Origin: Streptomyces griseoaurantiacus
Lineage (GTDB): Bacteria; Actinomycetota; Actinomycetes; Streptomycetales; Streptomycetaceae
DNA length: 38,200 nucleotides
Direction: 5' to 3'
Assembly (NCBI GenBank): GCA_014656015.1
Contig: BNBP01000069.1
Span: forward strand, 1 to 38,200
In this document: positions 31,201 to 38,200 of the stretch, one piece after another
Numbering within the stretch: the stretch's first letter is position 1
Layout: each line of letters starts with the position of its first letter
The notes under the pieces: generated by a model
What the model was told of the DNA's origin: nothing
The model's database searches: none
Seen by the model: the letters and a program-made list of their open reading frames with translations, nothing else
Position numbers and translations under genes: made by a program

Positions 31201-34200
31201 CCTGCGGCTGCCGGCCGTGCCCCGGCCCGCCTGGGTCGGTGACGACCTCGACGCACGGCGCCCTCCGCGCCTGGACCGCGACCTGCCACCGGCCCCCGTC
31301 GGCGGCGGCGGGCCCGTGAAGTTCACCGACCGTTCACGGCTGCCCGCGTACATGGGAGGCGTCGGCGCCCTGCTTCCCGGACTGCCGCCCCAGGTCCTGA
31401 GCCGTTCCTACCGGCTCGGCCAGGGCGACCGGGTGCTGCGCGGCGGCGAGCAGGTGGCGCGGGAGATCGGGGACCGCCTCGGCACCCACTGGCACCTGGC
31501 CCCCGCCCCGGCGGCCAAGCGCCGCGGCACGCCCAAGCGCACCCTCGTCGACGACGTACGGCTGCACCTGGAACGCAACCCGCACGCCTTCTTCGGCGAC
31601 GGCCGGCAGTTCACCTACCGCACCAGGAGCGGCCGTACGCGGGTGGCGACCGTGACCGCGCGCCCGTACGGCCAGTGGGAGCGCTTCACCTTCGGCTACG
31701 CCAACCCGGTCAAGGTGGACACCATGCAGCGGACCACCGCGACGACCGGCCGGACCGCCGTGAACAGCACCTCCACCTCCCTGCTGCCGTCGGTGCCGCT
31801 CGGCCCCGCGAAGCACCCGTACAGCGTCTGGGGCCGGGTCTTCTTCCGCACGTCCTGGGGCAAGCGGGTCCAGTACGGGCAGCAGAACCAGACCGTGAAC
31901 CAGGTCGAGACCCGCACCACCGACGGCTCGCACGCCCACCTGGACGACGTCTGGTACGAGGTCGCGGTCACCGACCGCCGGGGCCGCCCGGTCGACGGCC
32001 TGGGCAAGCCGGTGACCAGGCGCGGCACGCGGGGGATCGGCTTCGGATTCGCCGTCCGGGACGGACTGATGGTGCGGCTGGCCGACAGCCTCACCCACGA
32101 CGCTCCGCCCGCGGAACGGCTGCCCGCGCGGATCGACCTGGGCGGCCGGCCCGCCTACCGCTCGGTCGCCACCGAGACCTACGGCCCGATGGCGCACGTG
32201 CGCACCTGGGTGCTGCACCAGGCAGGCGTCAAGTCGGACACCGCGGCGGGCACGGAGTTGAGCGAGTTCTTCTCCTCCGACACCTTCCAGCGCGCCGGCG
32301 GTGTCCTCAACGCGGGCCGCACCACCACGCCCCCGCTCTTCCGCGACGACGCGGGCCGTTCGCCGCTCGGCGTGTTCTCGGTCCGGGTCGAGTCGGGCGA
32401 GGCCGTCCTCATCAGCGAGACCAAGGCGGCGGAACTGCGTGACATCACGCAGTCCACGGTCCGCAACGAACGCACCGTGGGCCACTCGAGGAACACCGAG
32501 ATCGGCGGCGCGGTCGGCCCCTCGTTCCAGTGGTTCGGGCTGCGCGACGGGAAGTTCAACCTGCGGCTGCTGCTCGGCGGCAACTTCCGCTACGGCAGCT
32601 CCCGCAGCCGGGGCGCCACCACCGGCGGCACCGGCGCCGTCAAGTCGGCCGCGCAGGCGAAGGGCGATCCGACCGGGCTCTACCTCGTGCAGAAGACGAT
32701 CACCGTCACGGCGCCGCCCGACACCAAGGCACCGCTGCCGGACCGGCGCCGCGGCGAAGGCCGCCGCGGCAAACTGCGCAAGAACCCGCCGCGGAGCTGG
32801 AGTTCACCGCCGCGCAGCCAGACCTTCCAGACCTGGGCGGTGGAGCGGATGACGCGCACCGAGGCCCGGCGGCTCGCGGGCGAGGACCGCCACCTGCCCA
32901 CCGGGCCCGAGCCGGCCGCCCCGCCCTACCTGGCCGAGAACGACCCCACCACCCTGGGCATGGCGCGCGTGGAGGGCTTCTCCTTCGCGGACGGCTCCGC
33001 CACCCGCACCGACCGGGGCCGGGAGCGCACGTTCCCCGAGTACGTCGCCGAGCGGGTGCTGAGCGAGGTCGCGCGGGTCCACCCCGACCTGGTGGCGCCG
33101 ATCGACGAACTGAACCCGGACAACCCGCGCTGGCGCGACGCCGCGCACTACGAGATCGTCCTCAACAACACCCTCGAAGTGCTCAACACGCTGACCCACC
33201 ACGGCATGGCGGGCAGCCTCGAGACGATGGCGACCGACGGCCTGCGCCTGTCGCTGGTCGACTCCGGCCGCGCCACCCGCGGTCTGCGCCACGTGTGGAT
33301 CGACGCCAGGCTGACGGGGCGGCGGTACGAGGGGAAGCAGAAGGACCTGCGGCTGCGGTTCAGCGCGCCCGGCAGCGAGAACCTGGGCGGGCAGCAGAGC
33401 GCGGGGCGCGGACTGCACGGGGGAGTGGAGGGCCTGCTCTCCGTGCGCGACCCGGCCACCGACGACATCGGCCGCCCGAACCGGGCCGGCGCCGCCTCCC
33501 TCGGCGGGCGGTACGGCCGCCGCAGTGACGTGGAGAGCGGCTACGGGCCGAGCGCCACGCACGAGGCGATGTCCATCAGCACCAAGGGCGCCCACCTCTA
33601 CAGCTACGACCTCACCCTCACCGCCCGGCGGGGCGGGTTCTGGCGGTTCCGCAGCATGCTGCGCGGCATCCTGTTCCTGAACCTGCTCGGCACCCAGCCG
33701 TTCGTCTTCCGGGACCCGCGGACCGACCTGATCGCACCGTCCACGACACCGGGCAGCGCCACGGACACGGGCACAGACACGGACGCGGGCGGGCCGGTCG
33801 TCGGACGCGTGCTGCTGAGCATCCCCACGGAGCACGTCCCCACCCGCCTCACCCACCGGCCCCTCTCCGCGCTCCACGGGCGCCCGCTGGCCATGACCGC
33901 CCGTGGCGCCCGCGACCTCGCCCTGTCCACCCGCCGGTTCTTCGACCGGGCCGCACGGCAGCGACCCGAGGACTACCAGCGCCACCCCTTCCTCACCCTC
34001 GCCGTCACCGCCCACCCCGGGATCACCGACGCGGCGCAGCAGGTGCTGGAGGAGGCGTCCGGCGGCTCCTGGCTGCTGGCCGAGGAGGGCGCCCCCGCAC
34101 ACGACGCCGCGATGCGAGCCTTCCAGAGCCAGTACCTGACCTCCAACTTCGACCAGACCTCGACGCCCTCGGGGTGGCGGGTCTCCGGACTGTGGGCGAA

Positions 34201-37200
34201 GGCGCCGTACCTCAACCGCTCGGCAGTCGTCGCCCACCGCACCCGGCTGATCCCGGGCAGTCTGACCGCGCTGACCGGAGCCGTCTCCGTCGACACCGAG
34301 ACCACGCTCGGCGGTGTCACCCCGGCCGTCGGCCGCAACATCCGCACCAGCACCACGTTCTTCGGCGGCCAGGTCACCCTGCTGCAGTCCCACCGCACCG
34401 GGCCCGGCCTGACCGGCGCCTACGGTCTCGTCGTCAGCCCCTACCGGCTGGACCGCGCGCAGGCGCGCACCGTCTCCCGGGTCGCACTCGCGGAGATCAA
34501 CCGCAAGGACTTCAACCGGCAGGTCCTGGTGACCGGTGACGTCCAGCACGAGGTCGCGGCCGCCTCCTCCACCGTCGGCCGGGCGGCCACCGGCTCGCGG
34601 TACGTGCCGCGTTGGCTGGCCGGGGCCGCCGGACGCCGGGTCCTCGTCAACGACGGCTGGACCGGGCACATCCCGGAGAAGAGCGCCTACCGGCTGGGCC
34701 TGCTCACCGACCGGTGGGGCGACGTGCCGATGTACACCGGGCGCTCCTGGTCGCCGCAGCCCTGGCTGCTCGACAACCCGTTCGGCGGCTTTCCCGTCAA
34801 CTCCCTCAACGCCGCGCCCGTCCTGCGGGACTTCGACCGCAAGCTGCGTCCGCTCGGCCTGCCCAAGGCGGATCGGGACGCCATCCACCGGCTGGTGTCG
34901 GCGCGCGTGGTGCGTTCCCTCGGCAAGGAGATGATCGGTCCCGGTTCCTCGGTGCCGGCGAGTATCGGCCGCTGGGGCTCGCAGACCGCGCAGTTGTGGA
35001 TCGGCGAACGTCAGGTCAGGGTCCGGTCGGAACTGATCCCGGTCAAGGTGCCCCGCACCCCGGCCGGCACCGGAACCGACGGGGAGCCGGGCTTCAACGG
35101 CCTCGGACACAGCGTGGAGTTCGAGGAGCACCGCCAGGCCGTGGAGACGGAGCTGGAGGGCAGCAGCCGGACCGTCGGCGCGAGTGTCGGCACCACCGTC
35201 AGCGAGGGGGTGCACACCGGAAACGACGTCGTCAGGGCGGCCGGACCCCAGTACTCCGAGGTCGGTGCCACCCAGCAGAACGCGAGCCAGACCCACTCCG
35301 AGGGCGGGGTGCGCATCGCCACCGCGACGACCACCCAGGCCCACGCCGAGTACGTCACCCGCTACCGGCTCCGCCTCACCCTGGAGGTCACCGACACCGG
35401 CGAACCGGCAGCCCCCGACGGAACCGCGCCGGCTCCCGCGACCGGACTCGCCGCGTGCCGGCGGGGGTTCGGGCGCTGGTGGCACAAGTGGACGGGGCAC
35501 CGTCGGCACACCATCGTCGAGGAGGGCGACGTCGGCGAGTTGGTCGAGCACCTGCCGCTCAGCCTCATGCGCCCCGACCCGCCCCGCACGGACCGCACCG
35601 AGGGGACCGGCGGCGCCGACGGCACCGGCCCCGATCCGCTCGCCCCACCGCGACTCGGCCCGGCCGGCAGCCCCCACAAGGTGGACATCCCCCGCGTCAT
35701 GGGCGCGGGCGGCTGGCACGACGTCGTGCACCCCGGTGACGGCACCACGAAACCGTTCACCCTGCCCACGGACGGCTTCAAGATCCGCCGGGTCGTCGGC
35801 CTGGACCACCTGCACACCGCCAACACCCTCGCCCTGGCGGCCGCGTACGACGCCTCGCTCGACGTGCCGCGCACCGGCACCCCCGGCGAGGCGCTCGTCG
35901 CCAAGGCGCTGGACACCCCGCTGACCGGGGCCGGCAGCGGCTCCGCGCAGAACCTCGAGGACGGCACCGGCAACGGCGCCCTCACCTCGTTCTACGACCA
36001 CACCCTGACCGCCGACGGCTACCAGATCCCCGGGCTGACCGACAGCGGCTTCTTCGGCGGCGCCGACGGAGACCTGCGGATGTACTCCCGGCCGGACTTC
36101 CGAGGTGCCCAACTCCTCACCGTCGCCGACGGGATGAAGCACGAGGCACCCCGGCGCGACACCCACGGCGCCGGCATGTCCGCGGCCCGCGTCGGCTCCA
36201 CCGAGTCCTCCCTGGGCGGTGGCCCCCTCACCTCCTCCCAGGACACCGGCACCAACCAGATGGGCGCCTCGGGGCCCGGCGACTCCTCCACCGAGTCCGA
36301 CGCCCTCGCCCAGTCCGGCGACCGGCTCGGATCGGTCAACGTCAAGCCGAACACCACGCGTTCCTTCCTCTTCGCCATCCCCACCACGTGGCTCAGCGTC
36401 GCCGCCGTCCACCACCACGCCAAGGACAGCCGGGCGGTACGGGTGCTGCGCGGCCCCTTCGGGGAGACGAAGCGGGCACCGCAGGCGGTGGAGACCGACA
36501 CCACCGTGCTGGCCTGGGTGCGCGAGGACGTGGCCCGTTCGCTCGGACTGATCGACGACACCGGATTCCCGCCGAAGGTGGGCAAGGCGTGGGACGCGGT
36601 CACCAAGGCGGACAAGGAGTGGACGGCCGCCGACAAGAAGTACTGGGACCTGCGCCGCGACGAGGGACCCGCGCGGGACGCGGCCCTCGAAACGGCCCAG
36701 CGGGACCTGGACACCCGGATCGCCGTGCTGGACACCCTGCCGGAGGTCGTCGCCGCACGCGACGCGCTGCGCGCCCTCGACGACGAGGCGCACACCACCG
36801 AACCCGCGCACGAGGGCTGGGCCGAACTGCGGGAGGAGCAGCGCCAGGACGCCGTGGACCGGCTGGCACGGGTGAAGCGGGAGGCCCTGGCGGAGGTGAC
36901 CCGGGCACGGGACGCGGCACGTGTCCGGGTGGACGAGTTCGACGCCCTGCTGCGGGCGGCACGGGAGAAGGCCGAGGCGCTGGCACTGGAGTACGCCCGG
37001 GTCCGCGAGGGCGCCGACCGGCTCACGCGCTGGCACCAACTGCACGCCACGGAACAGGGCCGCGAACGGCTCGGCAGCACACCCGAACCGGGGGAGGTCA
37101 CGTTTACTCCGCCGGGAACGCCGGAGAGCAAGCCGGAGGAACCGAAGAAGCCGAAGATGAAGGACGACGGCGGGAAGGACAACGGCAAGGCGAAGGGGAC

Positions 37201-38200
37201 GAAGCCCGGCGACGGCAAGGCGAAGGAGGCGAAGTCCGGCGAGAGCGGCGCCAAGGAGGGCACGTCCGGCGACGGCAGGACGGGGGAGGGGTCCGACGGA
37301 GGCGCCGAGGGCCCCGACCGGGGCGCCCGCCCGGCGTACGCGCGTCCGCCCTGGCAGCCGGACCCCGGCGGAAGCGGCGTCCGCTTCGACGCGGCGACGG
37401 ACCACCGCACCCTGACCGCCACCGGACCCGACGGCCGCACCCGCGTCTACGACCTGTACCGGCCCGAGGCCGACGGCAACGGGTTCTTCGCCGCCGTCGC
37501 CCATGTGGTCGGCGGCCGGTACCGCGACCCCGCGCTGCTGGCGGCCGCGGTGGTCCGGAGCGAGGAGATGCCGAAGGACGCGCCCCTCGACCCGGACGCG
37601 GTCTTCCGCACGGAGGAGTTGGACCGGCGGATCGGCGGCACGGACTACGGCCGCAACCCGGCCCGGGAGCGCCTCGACCTTGCGGCGGTCGAGGCGGACG
37701 GGGGCCGCCTGCCCGAGGCCGTGCGGGCGGTCCTGAACCCGGTGCAACGGGCCGCCCTCGTGCGGCTGCACGTGCAGCGGGCCCGTCGGTGGGACGCGGA
37801 CACGGCCGCGCTGGCGGCCTCGGCGACCGCCCGCCATCTCGGCGTCGACCTCGTCGTGGTCGACGAGGACGGCACCGAACACCGTCACCCCGGCAGGACC
37901 TCTCGCAACACCGGCCCGGTCCCCGAGGTGACGATCTACCGCCAGGGCGACTCCTTCCTCCCCGCCGTCCCCCGCACCACGGCCACCTCCTCCGTCACGG
38001 ACACCGCACGCGCCACCGCCCCGCACACGGGCGGGCCGTCGCTCCGCCCCGCCCCGTCCGGTCGGGAGCCCGGCTCCCCGCTCCCTTCGGACGGCACGGG
38101 GACCGGCCCGTCGCTTGCGCCGCCCGCACGCCCTCGCCGACGAGGACTTCACCCCGGTGTTCATGCGCAACGCCACCGCCTTCGGCTTCTCGCCCCGGCT
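25211..38200 (+). CDS. Giant multidomain 'lonely Cys'-type protein, polymorphic-toxin-like (3' end outside window)
   Basis: GTG at 25211, one base after the WXG100-like stop. The frame is open to the window edge: 4,330 codons, no stop. Order of parts: residues 1-70 a CpnT/WXG100-like N-domain (LNWLFFVLIGETFLQADEDT); 106-135 hydrophobic; two DSGYGSD motifs (391, 420); Pro/Thr linkers (about 750-920, 1810-2035); three related alpha/beta modules between 1085 and 1810, the middle one with His1317-Gly and Cys1364 (LDACWTGG) of clan-CD/CHAT-like peptidases; two WGG-motif repeats (about 1037, 1697); a beta-rich repeat region about 2040-3400; a coiled coil 3794-3950; a Lys/Gly linker; and an OTU-like domain from about 4045. 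I see only two cysteines (1364 and 3416). No signal peptide; export by a type VII system is plausible. Autoprocessing and toxin delivery are guesses. Confidence 0.85.
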   Translation, partial: MAIIVSPKLNWLFFVLIGETFLQADEDTAYGTSRSYRAIKRDVGQLREQAQAAMAAVSQGFPPGVARQFVAAIGEVLPYLDAFEEDLDRVESGQVKVSMQIREAKWNIIAELVRLAVELAVLALLSFFTGGASATQAALARARSRVFILETLYELSHRTHLLPSLTEAVEEAFTTLAVRLAMMTLAPDGQRPRSIDWKDVGVSGAFGGVAGGLAPVFAKFMKNVTDNLVNPFKKNIDDIVGKFGDTPFKNTGNPGHPGNLRNPGNGRTTGTTGHGGAGLPTPGPRPTPGGDGLGAHSVHQGGQFLADGASESLAESVVMGAFYGNWTPSWQTFVGAGLSERFQAGAEAGIVNTANWLKNPVSLPGGGRPAGGAGTGTGGGGTGGGGDSDADSGYGSDGDAGSVRGYDPVPTKRDGDGDTDSGYGSDEEEDHRDAPLPAPANGGDDGRADPLDTGAGRKFTDASPDAERIRSGADGAAGSRRDPAAPDEVTEPVGRSAQRPAGGEGRVQEPGGDPAVPAPSPHATLGSVPESAPSPAPVVQRDGAQRQWIASQVGAEDLPADGLPDGPAPDTTVSVRDLTAAGVTLGPAARAQAELGDGRVALSDSGLSTVDQVKALMTRPGPWPAGLDTAAANASLRLWRGSFEDFAGSAPPGVDPGTVRQAWDTASALVLPPEPHSVFADSRYAPEAYRDAVSQVADTLVNGGGRPAAAGLADRLREDLGLPVRGRGDGPGATATTADPRPVPTSSNPSDRRDRTETGPPTDPAPTRDDLAAPGTHAPGTHAPGTHTLDPHASDPPVPDTDAPGTHAALDPAPAPRGGPPAPSVPSVPSVATSSRADLLAPTSSLTSSPSPVPAPDTDAFTTPPPQRHTFVPGIDADFTPLSGRPPAGPPSPTGSLGSTAMDLDTPGPEPQAGPHGSPSPDPYRDPLVHAFGERITGDRLYPRLHDAVGRLDTLRALDTHRSLREGPFDLEAVARRVLLLDPTEPVGPGQYGELFRLALEPAMEQAPGLATLAAFGLFLRGALAHPRAMTAPDGTPYGRDWGGDPQESHGLDLDLDHLWEPTGQPEGQPQTANPVPAPWRPGPGRPRPFVVVAGGTPYRVAVLTRDGAQSDVPIDVFVELLAMDPVLSGLPGDVPVLLAVPYAGGRQLDLPRSLADRLGRQVWSSSGEPALEIRDDGTSARIYLEQRPDVPRGDWIRSLPGEVPTHAAPGTAPTVAATPGAPAVSRPPTAGTADVPEWHRNLVSYTMVADGDGTEQTGRAAFHPAEFAGVREKQSRNAHRMTTLAHRHSGAAVATAERPLTVGAKPGERVHHISAHGGPRHVDMPQEDGTTYRASGEELTGWLNRRPSVRRLRDKDWIYLDACWTGGVYGGDAEAYSNLAASLPPAPDPLADTALAQVVANGTRKRVRAGDRPVGYAGTEAPHPRFWLEAYTDARGRGGRILEFWPEPRDAELAGLARTAGLHTGPGHVPGDTLDVTLRLVRALRQTFGPGIGEDPSHDGLLRGIGALETMRRQDPHLNGMGPFTLDLFHRAALANRRDHVDGLRVLDEGAYRALLTRAAGAPAGTRLTDFVRVPQLVGVARQTRNLGDLPTAATRLLRLDPSATVGPAEVSRLYWAQVKAYEWLSSLPDVGAAAAAALHLPSPDPSKRNELGLLATRAIAAGRNPYDSVELAAHHLEEQGALHPQSLMRDAAGRPSGRNWGGPMPPNTHVDASVLGTLTRQPDGSYRRTGGEATPWAGQGEHPAYVVTAEDTGTGRVWITLPGGRRVAVPHAEFAQLLARDPELLARDLWKTDIVLAVSRSGDDTPRPNVPQPNPAQPNPAQPTAPLPASGRPTAPQPNAPGPVAPPSLRNAVVGATGRTVWAPRGVIGLGRSGSTGPVSLAGVPATPGVTAAADWTRTHPSALLPTAQTPPAQAPVPPRPHASPPGPTSSAASTSRSNPSDTTTVAPRRPRTVGGKVPSPRSRTAPPRVPPAAAALAPIPEDAPAPAPAPTPAPLRLPAVPRPAWVGDDLDARRPPRLDRDLPPAPVGGGGPVKFTDRSRLPAYMGGVGALLPGLPPQVLSRSYRLGQGDRVLRGGEQVAREIGDRLGTHWHLAPAPAAKRRGTPKRTLVDDVRLHLERNPHAFFGDGRQFTYRTRSGRTRVATVTARPYGQWERFTFGYANPVKVDTMQRTTATTGRTAVNSTSTSLLPSVPLGPAKHPYSVWGRVFFRTSWGKRVQYGQQNQTVNQVETRTTDGSHAHLDDVWYEVAVTDRRGRPVDGLGKPVTRRGTRGIGFGFAVRDGLMVRLADSLTHDAPPAERLPARIDLGGRPAYRSVATETYGPMAHVRTWVLHQAGVKSDTAAGTELSEFFSSDTFQRAGGVLNAGRTTTPPLFRDDAGRSPLGVFSVRVESGEAVLISETKAAELRDITQSTVRNERTVGHSRNTEIGGAVGPSFQWFGLRDGKFNLRLLLGGNFRYGSSRSRGATTGGTGAVKSAAQAKGDPTGLYLVQKTITVTAPPDTKAPLPDRRRGEGRRGKLRKNPPRSWSSPPRSQTFQTWAVERMTRTEARRLAGEDRHLPTGPEPAAPPYLAENDPTTLGMARVEGFSFADGSATRTDRGRERTFPEYVAERVLSEVARVHPDLVAPIDELNPDNPRWRDAAHYEIVLNNTLEVLNTLTHHGMAGSLETMATDGLRLSLVDSGRATRGLRHVWIDARLTGRRYEGKQKDLRLRFSAPGSENLGGQQSAGRGLHGGVEGLLSVRDPATDDIGRPNRAGAASLGGRYGRRSDVESGYGPSATHEAMSISTKGAHLYSYDLTLTARRGGFWRFRSMLRGILFLNLLGTQPFVFRDPRTDLIAPSTTPGSATDTGTDTDAGGPVVGRVLLSIPTEHVPTRLTHRPLSALHGRPLAMTARGARDLALSTRRFFDRAARQRPEDYQRHPFLTLAVTAHPGITDAAQQVLEEASGGSWLLAEEGAPAHDAAMRAFQSQYLTSNFDQTSTPSGWRVSGLWAKAPYLNRSAVVAHRTRLIPGSLTALTGAVSVDTETTLGGVTPAVGRNIRTSTTFFGGQVTLLQSHRTGPGLTGAYGLVVSPYRLDRAQARTVSRVALAEINRKDFNRQVLVTGDVQHEVAAASSTVGRAATGSRYVPRWLAGAAGRRVLVNDGWTGHIPEKSAYRLGLLTDRWGDVPMYTGRSWSPQPWLLDNPFGGFPVNSLNAAPVLRDFDRKLRPLGLPKADRDAIHRLVSARVVRSLGKEMIGPGSSVPASIGRWGSQTAQLWIGERQVRVRSELIPVKVPRTPAGTGTDGEPGFNGLGHSVEFEEHRQAVETELEGSSRTVGASVGTTVSEGVHTGNDVVRAAGPQYSEVGATQQNASQTHSEGGVRIATATTTQAHAEYVTRYRLRLTLEVTDTGEPAAPDGTAPAPATGLAACRRGFGRWWHKWTGHRRHTIVEEGDVGELVEHLPLSLMRPDPPRTDRTEGTGGADGTGPDPLAPPRLGPAGSPHKVDIPRVMGAGGWHDVVHPGDGTTKPFTLPTDGFKIRRVVGLDHLHTANTLALAAAYDASLDVPRTGTPGEALVAKALDTPLTGAGSGSAQNLEDGTGNGALTSFYDHTLTADGYQIPGLTDSGFFGGADGDLRMYSRPDFRGAQLLTVADGMKHEAPRRDTHGAGMSAARVGSTESSLGGGPLTSSQDTGTNQMGASGPGDSSTESDALAQSGDRLGSVNVKPNTTRSFLFAIPTTWLSVAAVHHHAKDSRAVRVLRGPFGETKRAPQAVETDTTVLAWVREDVARSLGLIDDTGFPPKVGKAWDAVTKADKEWTAADKKYWDLRRDEGPARDAALETAQRDLDTRIAVLDTLPEVVAARDALRALDDEAHTTEPAHEGWAELREEQRQDAVDRLARVKREALAEVTRARDAARVRVDEFDALLRAAREKAEALALEYARVREGADRLTRWHQLHATEQGRERLGSTPEPGEVTFTPPGTPESKPEEPKKPKMKDDGGKDNGKAKGTKPGDGKAKEAKSGESGAKEGTSGDGRTGEGSDGGAEGPDRGARPAYARPPWQPDPGGSGVRFDAATDHRTLTATGPDGRTRVYDLYRPEADGNGFFAAVAHVVGGRYRDPALLAAAVVRSEEMPKDAPLDPDAVFRTEELDRRIGGTDYGRNPARERLDLAAVEADGGRLPEAVRAVLNPVQRAALVRLHVQRARRWDADTAALAASATARHLGVDLVVVDEDGTEHRHPGRTSRNTGPVPEVTIYRQGDSFLPAVPRTTATSSVTDTARATAPHTGGPSLRPAPSGREPGSPLPSDGTGTGPSLAPPARPRRRGLHPGVHAQRHRLRLLAPA
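28475..28700 (+). other. CHAT-like module 1, Cys lost (within the giant gene)
   Basis: Residues about 1089-1164: RPFVVVAGGTPYRVAVL, then VFVELLAMDPVLSGL and VPVLLAVPYAGG. It aligns by pattern with the active module (EELTGWLNRRPSVRRL, WIYLDACWTGG). The catalytic Cys position is occupied by Pro1142, so this copy should be inactive as a peptidase. Confidence 0.5.
29100..29500 (+). other. CHAT/caspase-like cysteine peptidase module with intact His-Cys dyad (within the giant gene)
   Basis: VHHISAHGG places His1317-Gly1318 and WIYLDACWTGG places Cys1364. The H-G and D-x-C-x-x-G spacing (47 residues) and the hydrophobic strands before each motif are those of clan-CD peptidases (caspase, gingipain, CHAT). 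In the two related modules the Cys position is not Cys. Confidence 0.65.
30445..30640 (+). other. CHAT-like module 3, Cys lost (within the giant gene)
   Basis: Residues about 1746-1810: AYVVTAEDTGTGRVWITL, EFAQLLARDPELLARDL, TDIVLAVSRSGDD. Same strand-helix-strand pattern as the other two modules; Ser1801 occupies the Cys position. Confidence 0.45.
37375..37975 (+). other. OTU-like domain with replaced catalytic residues (within the giant gene)
   Basis: YRPEADGNGFFAAVAHVV resembles the OTU motif DGNC(L/F)(F/Y)xAV, but Gly4091 stands where the Cys belongs. The end, LGVDLVVVDEDG and VTIYRQGDSFLPAV, resembles the OTU terminal strand that carries the catalytic His (usually HY), here Ser4248-Phe. 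It is probably a non-catalytic binding domain. Confidence 0.45.
38100..38200 (+). other. Apparent frame change in the giant gene near the window end
   Basis: From about 38127 the protein-like reading moves to the frame of base 38100: HALADEDFTPVFMRNATAFG, then FSPR. The frame of the giant ORF reads Arg/Pro-rich noise (PPARPRRRGLHPGVHAQRHR). Both frames are open to the edge. The shift point lies in low-complexity sequence between about 38040 and 38125. Confidence 0.5.

Noticed and set aside
32804..38176. Reverse-strand open frame of 1,790 codons
   Set aside because: It mirrors the giant forward gene. Its composition is Val/Gly/Arg noise without motifs, and the forward frame carries recognisable domains; long antisense frames are normal in high-GC codon bias.
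1..38200. tRNA, rRNA, riboswitch, CRISPR, insertion sequence or integrase
   Set aside because: I looked for conserved tRNA arms, transposase motifs and regular repeat-spacer arrays on both strands and found none I could support.

Overview
The window is actinobacterial chromosomal DNA, almost certainly Streptomyces. GC is very high with strong third-position GC, GTG starts are common, and the gene families are typical of the genus: SAM-dependent SAF methyltransferases, GAF/PP2C phosphatases, HATPase anti-sigma-like kinases, actinobacterial hydrogenase accessory genes and a giant type VII-associated protein. I see no tRNA, rRNA, CRISPR array, insertion sequence or integrase.

Layout. 1-1100: the 5' end of an acyl-CoA mutase gene leaving on the left, then a decayed patch with a gutted CYP152-type P450. 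1104-3006: a peptidoglycan-binding membrane protein, a convergent uridine-kinase-like P-loop kinase and a small acidic protein. 3103-6197: a translationally coupled beta-phosphoglucomutase/GH65 disaccharide phosphorylase pair. 6292-7802: a VOC (extradiol dioxygenase-like) protein behind a palindromic operator, followed by a TetR regulator. 7855-10040: an ActP-type solute:sodium symporter with its DUF485-like partner. 10176-14047: leftward polysaccharide deacetylase, DMT transporter, SDR and a four-helix membrane protein. 14192-16229: two paralogous MarR regulators flanking a hemerythrin-like protein. 16538-18058: a three-gene relic of an actinobacterial [NiFe]-hydrogenase operon (C-terminal piece of the small subunit, a NifU-like protein lacking its CxxC, and DUF5947) with no large subunit. 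18166-22081: signalling genes (XRE-PNPOx fusion, HATPase, SAF methyltransferase, GAF-PP2C phosphatase). 22176-24085: a diacylglycerol-type glycosyltransferase and a secreted lamin-tail-domain protein.

24371-38200 is the most unusual region. A YbaB-like gene and a WXG100-like gene overlap by 4 nt and are followed one base later by a giant open frame that runs off the right edge (12,990 nt, at least 4,330 codons, no stop). The giant protein starts with a CpnT/WXG100-like helical domain. It carries a clan-CD/CHAT-like cysteine peptidase motif pair (HG, LDACxxGG) flanked by two related modules that have lost the Cys, then several kilobases of beta-rich repeats, a coiled coil, and an OTU-like domain whose Cys and His are replaced. 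I saw only two cysteines in the whole translation. This fits what I recall as the NCBI-named 'lonely Cys domain' giants, whose function I do not know to be established. The frame seems to shift in the last ~100 bases.

Genes are mostly in short, tightly overlapping operons, and most convergent pairs are separated by perfect or near-perfect GC hairpins.
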